Made by a program: the position numbers and the translations under genes. The notes under the pieces were generated by a model. That model saw only the letters and a program-made list of their open reading frames with translations, was not told the DNA's origin and searched no databases. A stretch of DNA of 64,000 bases from Opisthorchis felineus (Eukaryota > Platyhelminthes > Trematoda > Opisthorchiida > Opisthorchiidae), in assembly GCA_004794785.1 (NCBI GenBank), contig SJOL01009743.1, positions 314,292 to 378,291 of the forward strand, in the 5' to 3' direction. Each line of letters begins with the position of its first letter. Position 1 is the first letter of the stretch. This document shows positions 15,001 through 22,565 of this stretch, piece after piece.

Positions 15001-15807
15001 AATAGGTTATGCAGCACATGCGCAATGATGATCTCATCTCCACTGACGACTTAACTGCCTAGATTATTGAGAGAATGAATGAGCAACTACACGACTTAAC
15101 TAACCAATATACCGTTTAATAGCTTACTGCTTGATATCGGTTTCAAAGAAGTTAGTTCTTAGTGGCGCGCTCTGATGCTGTTTGGAATTGAGTGCTAGTG
15201 GGGGCACAAGCAGTGTGGAATAACCTCCTCGAGGTTCTTCTCATGACACCCACATTTGAGGCCAATGAGGGTTTTTCAACAAGTAGTGATATTCAGCTCC
15301 CTTACATGGAAGTGAAATCGTGACCAAAGTAAGTGTATTCCAAGTTACCCAATTAGCAAGCATCGCGTCTGATATTAAAGTAGGGTACAGTTTATATAGA
15401 GAAATCCTAGGTTTCCCCATAACAGGTAACCGAATATGAAATAACATCACCTTCAGGCAAGCCCACAACGGTAGGTGAAGAATTTAATCATTCTTACCTT
15501 TCTAACAGACAGCTGGCTGCCACGACATACCGGAAACCAATTTTTGCTGCAATGATACCACCAATGGGCATTACGACGCCCTGAACACCAAGGGCAAGGG
15601 CTGATAACCAGATGGTCAAGCCATCACTAACATCAGGCTGTACTCGTGCCTTCGTATACCCCATAATATATGGAACCATGTTTGCTAAAAGGTTGCTAGT
15701 ATCTTTTCGGTCTTACCGATCGTGTAAAAATGACCAAAAGTAAAGTGTATCAGAATTCCTCCAAATATGGCAATGCATCCTTGGATTAGCTCCTTTGTTT
15801 CTGGCTT
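1..15807 (-). CDS. Gene A: OFA-like MFS transporter, five exons, cut by window edge
   Basis: Spliced gene read from right to left; coding exons 15717-15807, 15498-15684, 4138-4264, 2369-2499 and 1-97 (partial). All visible junctions are GT..AG and the phases join to one frame of about 211 residues covering TM1 to TM6. Seen directly: TM1 followed by NMVPYIMGY, the loop 2-3 motif GGIIAAKIGFR (an MFS motif A variant), and a WFPQRRG loop before a glycine-rich TM5 (GGFGLGALIF). These are typical of the oxalate:formate antiporter/monocarboxylate branch, so a plasma-membrane carrier of small organic anions is the best inference; the substrate cannot be told. The second half of the protein lies beyond the left edge. 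Gene B on the other strand is its paralogue. No in-frame ATG occurs in the first exon. Confidence 0.9.
98..2368 (-). other. Gene A intron 4
   Basis: 2271 bp intron between TM5 and TM6 exons. The open frames in it (for example 453-743, 1735-1947) match no family I recognise and have no conserved motifs or splice context. No RNA gene or repeat is visible. Confidence 0.7.
2369..2499 (-). CDS. Gene A coding exon 4 (TM5)
   Basis: 131 bp exon from acceptor gatgttcag to donor ACCCG|gtgagt. It starts at the WFPQRRG motif, then IVSGLIVGGFGLGALIF (TM5) and the extracellular loop TPIQTAFINPKNVKVDNVT. Only five of 44 residues differ from gene B, so this and exon 5 are the most conserved parts of the pair. 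Confidence 0.94.
2500..4137 (-). other. Gene A intron 3
   Basis: 1638 bp intron between TM4 and TM5 exons (3329 bp in gene B). I see no coding exon, retroelement domain or repeat in it. Confidence 0.7.
4138..4264 (-). CDS. Gene A coding exon 3 (end of TM3, TM4)
   Basis: 127 bp exon between acceptor ccctacag and donor ACAACA|gtaagt. Its first base completes a Ser codon begun in exon 2. It encodes GGVLLTYFTIQ (end of TM3) and a glycine-rich TM4 ending VVLGVATT. About 30 of 42 residues match gene B, and the length is identical. Confidence 0.92.
4265..10985 (-). other. Downstream part of gene A's long intron, nothing recognised
   Basis: Part of the 11.2 kb intron between coding exons 2 and 3. 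Frames such as 6258-6578, 7200-7499 and 8361-8814 lack family motifs and are probably chance or deeply decayed repeat. Apart from the weak tRNA-like patch near 9.4-9.5 kb I can support no feature here. Confidence 0.6.
9425..9515 (+). repeat. Possible tRNA-derived SINE relic
   Basis: The plus strand carries ttcaaatcc near 9480, a B-box-like sequence. Its reverse complement translates to SRVGFELSTFQ, a peptide that appears when tRNA-derived SINEs are translated backwards. The A box is poor and no tail or target-site duplication is clear, so this is a weak call. Confidence 0.2.
10998..11120 (+). pseudogene. Decayed LINE reverse transcriptase fragment
   Basis: The frame starting at 10999 reads GVPKISALTPVLLDLYVSDL, the degenerate form of the GVPQGS..GP.LF.LY..DL block that precedes the catalytic FADD box of CR1/Jockey-like reverse transcriptases. 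The downstream FADD-equivalent reads PFALT and a stop follows. Only this block is recognisable. Confidence 0.55.
11900..12170 (-). pseudogene. RTE-like LINE fragment, thumb/C-terminal block
   Basis: The minus strand reads SDGSVTDKLTARISKTRTLL followed by a degraded NLRHLW-type stretch. That is the block after the catalytic domain in RTE/SR2-like ORFs (S-x-G-x-V-x-D-E-x-x-x-R-I-x-K-A-R). It duplicates a block also present in the larger RTE copy just to the right, so it is a separate insertion or an internal rearrangement. Confidence 0.5.
12590..14950 (-). mobile_element. Decayed RTE/SR2-like LINE, reverse transcriptase ORF
   Basis: Read on the minus strand and pieced across several frames. 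A linker segment near 14.10-14.35 kb (LKHRILKSL, then LERRAEYLKEQF) leads into RT. RT blocks: FRPDRGFI and LRQNFAQRHSFKRPTLVVLL (about 13.62-13.73 kb), DLKSAFDSIDR (motif A), LMRALYANSCGRVRV, and SGVKQGCPPSPFLFNFVID. The catalytic box at 13330-13341 reads YADY instead of YADD. Then come the VSSGGLAVDEITSRIGKARA block (about 13.07-13.13 kb) and the C-terminal WLPHILRIPEDRLP..GGQ block (about 12.6-12.79 kb). Frame changes and stops between blocks show it is dead. The upstream endonuclease is not convincingly seen. Confidence 0.8.
14951..15497 (-). other. Gene A intron segment beside exon 2
   Basis: Start of the 11.2 kb intron, from the gtaaga donor next to 15498 to the edge of the RTE copy. No exon or repeat is recognised; it may include 5' parts of the LINE. 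Confidence 0.5.
15498..15684 (-). CDS. Gene A coding exon 2 (TM2, motif A)
   Basis: 187 bp exon beginning after ttttag at CAAAC. The split codon plus AAC ATG gives A-N-M-V-P-Y. It encodes the loop after TM1, TM2 (LTIWLSALALGVQGVVMPIG), the GGIIAAKIGFR loop and the start of TM3, ending GAAAG|gtaaga in phase 2. The ATG at 15677-15679 is internal: the Asn before it is conserved in gene B and joins in frame to TM1. Confidence 0.93.
15685..15716 (-). other. 32 bp micro-intron, gene A
   Basis: Bounded by donor gtaaga and acceptor ttttag. Removing it joins TM1 (..FYTI) to A-N-M-V-P-Y in frame. The corresponding gene B intron is 33 bp. Confidence 0.88.
15717..15807 (-). CDS. Gene A coding exon 1 (TM1)
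   Basis: 91 bp exon. It opens in phase 0 after a TAG acceptor (cgtgcatag) with a KPETKELIQ stretch, runs through TM1 (CIAIFGGILIHFTFGHFYTI) and ends ATCG|gtaaga in phase 1. The upstream frame is closed by the TAG of the acceptor itself and the exon contains no ATG. The equivalent gene B exon has the same length and boundaries. Confidence 0.88.
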
Positions 15808-15851
15808 CTATGCACGTAAATTAGTAGGTTAAATGGTTCCCAACCAACCAT
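15808..15851 (-). promoter_or_regulatory. Candidate start-codon end and first intron (or trans-splice acceptor) of gene A
   Basis: Just upstream of coding exon 1 the minus strand has ATG at 15849-15851 followed directly by gt, then 41 bp to the tag acceptor. Gene B shows the same layout, ATG|gt then 45 bp. Either a tiny first exon ends in the start codon, or the acceptor receives a flatworm spliced leader, whose known 3' end is AUG. Both give M-K-P-E-T-K. Confidence 0.4.
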
Positions 15852-18800
15852 GTCATCCAAAGTTCCCGTCGGCCACAGTAACGCGTACCAAACTCAAGGC
15901 AGTGCCAGAGTCAACGAGTTCAGCCTACTGACTAATTCAAACAAGTCGAGACAACTAGTATTCAATCAGTCTGACAGACAATGACGAAGAGAACAGACTA
16001 CGTCTATGCTAAACGGTATGCATGGCTCAGTAATTCACTAATGGAAAGGAAGAAATCACACACACTTAAGTAAGTCGAAATGAATTAGCGCGCTGTTGAA
16101 ATACCTACATCCTTCATTCGATAGCCGTTTGGGGGGCGGGGATATTATTACTTCATGTTTTACCACAAAGTAGACCCTCCATGAATTTTCTAAATCACAC
16201 CAACCGACAATAGCGATATATGATATAACGGTTGATGGTAACAGCTAAACATTCAGTTAGCTTTAGCGAAAGACACTCATTTGCAAACAAATTTGGTATT
16301 GCGAGAAACTCACCTGGAACCCTGCTGAATATCTCGTTTGTGATGTTAGATATACTTCTGCTTCTCGTCAGTTTCGTGTGTGCTTTCTCCCATGTATTGC
16401 TTTCTCCTACTCAGGCGGGCATTAAATCCGGAAATATCTTTCAACACTGTCCAAACGACGGCCCCGTTCAGTAAGCCGGAACAGCGCCCATTATCAATTA
16501 CTGGTGAGCCTCTTGCCTGAAAACCTATTTCCACTGATCAGTTGTAGGATCCTGGAAACCTACTGGAGCAACGACTACGGTGTCTTGTAAGTGGGTAACT
16601 AAGCATATGCAGTGTGACGAATACTCGGAGAGACACCAAGAAATATTCTTTGGCCTTTTACAACCGGTTCATTGCACCACTAAATTCTGACGCAGCCTCT
16701 GCCGTAAGAAGTGGACAGCTGTGACCCATCTTCATGTATCCCTTGCTCTTCCTCTCTGTCTTCTGGCTCCCCGCACCTCAAACTGTTGTCCCAGTCCCAC
16801 ACCACTCTTACAACCGCACCAAAATTATCACAGAACACACCTGTATGTTGAAAGAACCACCCACTAGCCTGCTTTCCACACTACGTCTTGCTAATCAGGA
16901 AGACAAAATCGCCCCACAAAACTTAACCAACTGCCCTTACTCAGTGAGGTCTTTGTGCTTGAGGACGGTTGTGTGTCACTTAAAACCACACGATTTAGTC
17001 CAGAGACGGGTATTTCTCACTTTATATATTCAAAAAGACTAAGTCCACTCGTGGATGCAGAAGCTGGCCCAAAAATGCTCATCATCCAGTGTCTCTTGTT
17101 CAGTCAAAAATACCCCATATATATCCCGGTCAAATGTCCTTTGCCACTAACATCACTCAGCATTGAGGCTGCTTCAGCAGCCTTGTATTTTCAGAATTGG
17201 CTTAGCCGGTGCTCATCAACCGCGCTACACGTTTGCCTCAGTCACAGAAAAATATCTTTTGTCCTAGCTCTGAACATTGAAGCAACTCACGGTTGAACCC
17301 CTGTGCCTCTGGGAACTGTCACAAACTGAGCGGATGAAATCAGAGGCCATCAGCCAAAAGTTGCGGTAATCCCACTATTCTATGTCCTCACACCCCCTCC
17401 CTCTTCAATTTCGAAAAACAATACTGGTCTCCGCCCTCCTTAGCACAGCAGAATCTTTCAGTCAGATACCCATCAAAACAACACACCAAACAGAGAGCCA
17501 AGTCCATACGGTTTCAAAGGTGCCAGCACCAGCTTCCAGTTCAGCGGACCACTTACGTTGATAACTCTTCCCTTTCAATTATCCGGTCCAGAAAAATAAT
17601 GAAACCCCACAGAAGTCAAGCAAAGTCTCCGGCTTCGACCAAAATAGACCAGTACGCTGCATCTGCTCTGCAAAAGTGTCACGAATATTCCAAACAGACT
17701 CCTGTCTTTCGTAGTCGCGTGGTAAGCCAATATTCGATCTCCACTCATTATTTTACGCGCTACATGTCGATTGTGGCCCGGAGCCGCACTGCCAGTTCTA
17801 ATCACCGCCCAAAATCTCCCAATTCCTGACACCCAAGTATCCCCATGCGGCATACTGTAAACCGCAAGCCACTCCTCTTAAACACCTGCCGCTGCCCACT
17901 TTTCTAATATGTGTAAGTTGAGTTCCTCATTTCGATTTTAGCTTCGCCGTGCGCACTCCACAACCTACTCCCAACACAATCCATCAATTTCACCCATCGC
18001 CACCCCTTCCTTCCTTTGGTTCAACCAACATTCTACCCAACCACGCCCAACCGTACCCGCCCGACTATCGCCAACAACATGTTACTCTCCTCACAACTAA
18101 GACCCATCTGGCGCGACGACGTTTGTAACAGCACTGAAATGCCTCTACGAAATCGGCGCCAGCATTTGTAATCAGTCGTTAAGCTGCATCATTTGGTGTC
18201 CCATCTGTCTCCGCATTTGATATTTCATGATGATTCGTGGCCTACTCGAGATTCAGAAATAACCCTCTTGAAATACACACCCCAACGATTTCACTCCCCG
18301 GTGAACATACCAGTGGTTAACTCCCCTGCCACTGGAGGAGGCCAGCGGAGGGGGTTTCAGGACCCAAATATCTCACGTTCGCTTCTCTCCTTCTGACTTT
18401 CTTAGTGTCCCTAGAAAAGTTTCTCATGTATCCCTTGTTGACCCTCCTTTTTTCATATTTTTTGTTAAAATTCGACCATCTCTGTCACCACCCAAAATGC
18501 TGGGCGCCCGCGGATGGTAATCATCTCAAGATATTTTGTAGGGATTCTGTCACCTTGCGGGAAACCGCTGATGCCCGCTCATCTTGGGCTCTCAAAAGCT
18601 CTCTCTAGATCGGACAAACCTTGTGTTCTGCTGACCTTCCACCCTCACACACCCAACCGTAAATTCCACCAATTTTTAACACTGCACTTGCTTTCCATCC
18701 GCTGACGTTCAAAGCCCCACCCCCAGCATCCGCCTGTGTCCGGCCTCTTTTGAAATACCGTAGTCAAGCAGAGACCTCATGGATGGAGCGGGCTGGAGCC

Positions 18801-19714
18801 ATTTTAGAAGACATTCGGTGAACGGTAACTAAGATTGTTCCGAGTCCTTGCCACCCGCCGTACCCAGGACGGCTAGCTAGAATTAACGGTACCTTTTTCA
18901 AATACAGGCTCTCGTGCGGCTCTCTGAATCCCACCTTCCGTGTTTCACAGGAAGGCTGAATCACAGGATTTAAAACATCAGCCCAAACCGCCCTGTCTAG
19001 GTAGCCACAACACCAGTCTTCCAGTAGATATACACGGGCTGAGTCTGGTAATATTATCCACCCCAGAACAGGCCTTCTGAGCGCTAAAAACGCTCGAACA
19101 CCAGAACAAACCCCTAGGTGGTTGTCCCAAATACTTTTTCACCACGGGCTTGTCTGTGCTCTCTGTTTCAGTACACTTCCGCTTTCTCGCCCCGCACCAA
19201 TTTTTTCCTGATATCCATACACGCTCACGCAACACTTATCCAAACCCTCCGTATTGTCATGGCTCCTGTCTTACGCGTTAGTTCCGTACGTACACGGTGA
19301 ATTTGAGCCCCCCTTAGTGTGCCGTTCCACGTCCCCTTTATACTCGGCCGGTGTTCGTGTAACCCCCTTAGTTCTATCAACCGGAGAAAAATACTCTTGA
19401 TTAAGCCTTCGTTAGCATACACCTTCCCATCGTTCCATTATTTTAAGAATACGGTTCTCACAAAATAGTGTCTCTTTGAGCAACATGGGCCAATAGTCGT
19501 TTGATTGAACATTCAAGGAACTCCGTTTTCCACAGATGAAGCACCCATACAAAAGTTCGTTGTCCAGAATTTTTGTCCGAATTCATCCGCTACTCGGTTT
19601 CCAAATATTTACACAGGTCTAGAAAAGTTGTTTGCCAAAGGGCTGAAATACATTTCATCCATATAACACTCATTAGGCACACTAATATTGTCATACTCAG
19701 TACTGTATGTGCGT
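15852..19714. other. Intergenic region with a pyrimidine-rich plus strand
   Basis: From about 16.7 to 19.4 kb the plus strand is rich in C and T and poor in G, with long CCAC/TCTC-type runs and many chance open frames (16955-17296, 17599-17829). I recognise no protein. The asymmetry could mark an untranslated part of a retroelement or a strand-biased transcript. A copy of the palindrome repeat sits at 16265-16347. Confidence 0.55.
16265..16347 (-). repeat. Copy of the inner arm of the hammerhead palindrome repeat
   Basis: The sequence agrees closely with the inner left arm at 63700-63778 (shared cactcatttgcaaacaaat and actcacctggaaccc). Its end, tctcgtttgtgatgtt, fits the reverse complement of the right arm better. 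The ribozyme part and second arm are not found beside it. Strand is given relative to the right arm. Confidence 0.8.
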
Positions 19715-20030
19715 TTCTGTTATATCTTACTGCTGACCCCGCTTTAGTGCCTCATTGCCGATAAAAAACTCGCCAACAAGTAGCACAACAGACTTATTGC
19801 AAACGAGCGAGTGCAATAATTACAAGGGATCTCACGCTATTTGTACTTCACTTTTAATCGATCCAGACTGCTGATGAATCGATCAACTGATTGGTATGCA
19901 TGCTTGCTGGCTTTCCTAGAGATTTTGATGAAGTTTGGTTTCTGGTATTCTGCAGTAATCCTCAGAAATTCGACTTTCCTGACTCCCCTCTTCTTGGGCC
20001 GATCAAAGTCCGATTTTCGGCAGCTATCAG
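19715..20030 (-). repeat. 3' LTR of the gypsy element
   Basis: Shares with the other LTR, in the same order, tgttatatcttactgctg, aattacaagggatct, cacttttaatcgatccagac and the ttctgact region. Similarity fades near 20.03 kb. Exact ends and target-site duplication are not resolved. Confidence 0.72.
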
Positions 20031-20236
20031 GTTAAAAAGATTCCACCAGTTTTCTAGCGCAGAAATGAATCTGTCCTAGGCGGTGCATGTGAATCAGGGG
20101 CTATTGGGGCTGGTCTTGGTTTTAGGCAACCTGCTGGGGTGTAGTAACTGTTCTTCCGCTTTTGGGATAGGTAACTCATTCGACCGTAGCTGATTGAAAT
20201 GTCGTCTCTACATCAATAATCCCACTCAGACGGCTC

Positions 20237-21130
20237 CTACAGTCCGGTATTGGTGCCCTCACGTGCACACGGTCTCCAGACCAAGACTTTGGTTCCCCCC
20301 GTGTAGGTGATTGAAAACGCGCTCATTTTGGTACAATAGCGTCGTGGGTAAGTCTCAGTCGTCTGTTTATCGTAGACTTTGCTGGAGAGCAACCGTCCGG
20401 AGACTGGATTAGAAGTTGCTCTATAATTCAGCAGAAACGTGTCCAAGACTTGTGCCGTGATACCTTCCACTTCTGGTTTGTCGTAGACAACGTCCACGAA
20501 CCGTTCAGCTTGACCGTTGGATCGGAAATGAAATGATGTGAAAGTAACGTGTGTGATGCTGTGTCTTTGAACGAATTCACCAAACTAATGGGACGTGAAC
20601 TGAGTACAACTGTCGACACAATAGTTTCCGGGATACCGAATATGGAAAACAAATGCCTCAGTTTAGTGATGGTTGATATTGTTGTCGTCTCCGACATAAC
20701 TAGGACTTCAGGCCACTTGCTGAATGCATCGACAACAATGAAGAAGCTTCGTCCATTAATTATCCCGGAAAAATCCATGTGGATGGGCGACCATGGTTTT
20801 TTGGCTGGGGCCAAGGCTGTGGTAAGTGTTGGTTGGATAACTTCCAGGCCGCCGTGCATCGGAAACAACTCCGGCATACATGCTCCACGTGCCCATCCAT
20901 GCAGGGCCAATAAACACAGTTTCGAGCGAGGGTCTTCATTAGGCTCATCCCTGGGTGTATACTGTGGAACCATGCCAGGACCTGGCTGCGCAGTTTGGTG
21001 GGAATTGCGATTCGGCCACCAAGAAGAAGACAGGAACCGACAACAAATAATGATCCCCGTCGTTAAAAAGTTGCCGGAGTTATCCTGGTTGACAGGCAGT
21101 TGGCCAGCTGGATTGGTGGGATTCCATTTC
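20237..21130 (-). pseudogene. Gypsy integrase, frameshifted
   Basis: Zinc-binding HHCC segment at about 20.83-20.95 kb (WFHSIHPG, then CRSCFRC) in one frame. The catalytic core follows in another frame: PWSPIHMDFSG with the first Asp, FFIVVDAFSKWPEVLVM, and FGIPETIVS. The second-Asp region (DSCTQFTS) and GQAERFVDVVYDKPE, then TFLLNYRATSNPVSG, lie in further frames, with a stop between QFTS and GEF. A terminal GTKVLVWRP-like stretch ends near 20.25 kb. A non-functional remnant. Confidence 0.8.
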
Positions 21131-21329
21131 CTTCCGTAGTGAGTTGTCATTTTGGTGGCTTCACGGGCCATGTCAATTCACGGAAATTTGGCTTGTAGTT
21201 TGCAATCCCACAGCATGGACTTCCCGTTCGGCGGTAACGGCTGCTTTAGACCGTCGTTCTGATTGCTTTTGTCTGCTTCATGACCTATGGGTTTGGCGGC
21301 ATCTTCGACTAGTTTTCCGCGTCCAATAC

Positions 21330-22223
21330 TGGCTTTCCTTGTGCCCACGTCTATTACGCACTGAAAATGTGGACTCTTTAAAGAAACACAGCCGCACAGA
21401 ATGCCACTCACCGCATTGGCGGCGTGCCGAAGGGGCTTTGCTCCTTTCGAAATTTCCACCATGGCCTCCGTGGCCTCGGAGTCGTCTTGGCGATATCGAA
21501 AGCGGGGTTGGATATTGGTTTCTCTAACATTGCCGTGTCGTGTTTGAGAGTCAGCAGGCGCTGGCACTAGTGAGTAATGGACTGCAGCGTTACCTCGGGA
21601 GACTGTTCAAACTTGTTTATTAGCCTCGATCTGATATCACTTTCTGAATGCGACTGAAGGCCACATATGAAAATAGGATACTTGACCTGATCTTTCGGGA
21701 TGGTAGATAGCTTGAATTGTTCACATTCAAGATTGACCTCACCGGCATAAGTGACATACAGCCTTTAGACTCCTTTCTCTCTATTTTCATATATTAATAG
21801 GGGATATTGAACAAGGACGAAAGCTCACCGAAAATTTTTGCGAATTGCTGCACAATTTTATCAAAACTCAGATCTCGCGTGTTCTTTGGCAGGATGAAGG
21901 TGAAATACCGTGTGTTTCGTTGCACCAAGCTTTCTAAGCATTAAACGCACTTTCCAGGTGCCATCTTTGTGCTTCAGTTAGACTGTAAAAATATCTCCCG
22001 AACGCCTGAACCACGAATCAAAGGTCAGATTAGCAGCAAAGTTATAATGGAACTCCGTGACGCTGTTGGCTCTCCAGTCGACTAAATTCGCACCAGGGGC
22101 GGGACTTGGTGGTTGAATTTCGAGTTGATGCGTAAAGGTTTCAACCAAAAACAATTGTGTCGCTTCAAAATTGTTTTGCTTTTGAAGCAGAATTCCCTTC
22201 AACGCTGTGGCAGTTATTGCCAC
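21330..22223 (-). pseudogene. Gypsy gag and zinc-knuckle remnant
   Basis: An open stretch at 21978-22223 ends EFHYNFAANLTFDSWFRRSG, typical of the flatworm gypsy gag amino-terminal region. Further on, QFKLSTIPKDQVKYPIFICG and HSESDIRSRLINKFEQSPEV appear with intervening stops. At about 21.33-21.43 kb GEWHSVRLCFFKE..RNRRGHKES resembles two CCHC knuckles with several cysteines lost. No good ATG is visible; the frame opens close to the LTR. Confidence 0.72.
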
Positions 22224-22245
22224 GGTTCCTTGGGTTCGGTTATCG

Positions 22246-22565
22246 CTAATCTGTTATATCTTACTGCTGTTCCTGCTCCAGTGCCTCAGTGCCGGCCAGA
22301 AAGAAACACAACAGCTTTATTGCAAACGAATGAGTGCAGTAATTACAAGGGATCTCGCGCCATTTGAATTTCACTTTTAATCGATCCAGACTGTTGACGA
22401 GTTGATTGATTGATTGGTCGGTTGGTTGAATAATTGGCCTAGGTTCTTGCAGGACTCCCGACGGAGATGTCGGTGAAGTTTGAGTGTCTCATTTTTAAGC
22501 ATTCTGGGGTTATTTTTGAGAATCTGACCTTTCTGACTGTTTTTCTGCTCTCAGCTGTCCTGCTC
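22246..22565 (-). repeat. 5' LTR of the gypsy element
   Basis: Direct repeat partner of 19715-20030, in the correct position next to gag for a minus-strand element. The two copies differ at many positions and by small indels, so the insertion is old. No primer binding site could be assigned to a tRNA. Confidence 0.72.

Larger units (their letters stand above)
19715..22565 (-). mobile_element. Ty3/gypsy LTR retrotransposon, internally deleted
   Basis: About 2.85 kb element read on the minus strand, bounded by diverged direct repeats (19715-20030 and 22246-22565). Inside, in order, are a gag-like region, a zinc-knuckle-like region, and an integrase with its C-terminal region. Protease, reverse transcriptase and RNase H, normally about 2 kb between gag and integrase, are absent: the nucleocapsid-like stretch is followed by the integrase zinc domain within about 300 bp. 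Frameshifts and stops show the element cannot act on its own. Confidence 0.82.

Noticed and set aside
15677..15679. Taking the ATG of exon 2 as the start of gene A (and 35523 for gene B)
   Set aside because: The upstream Asn and TM1 exon are conserved in both paralogues with matching phases, and starting here would delete TM1.
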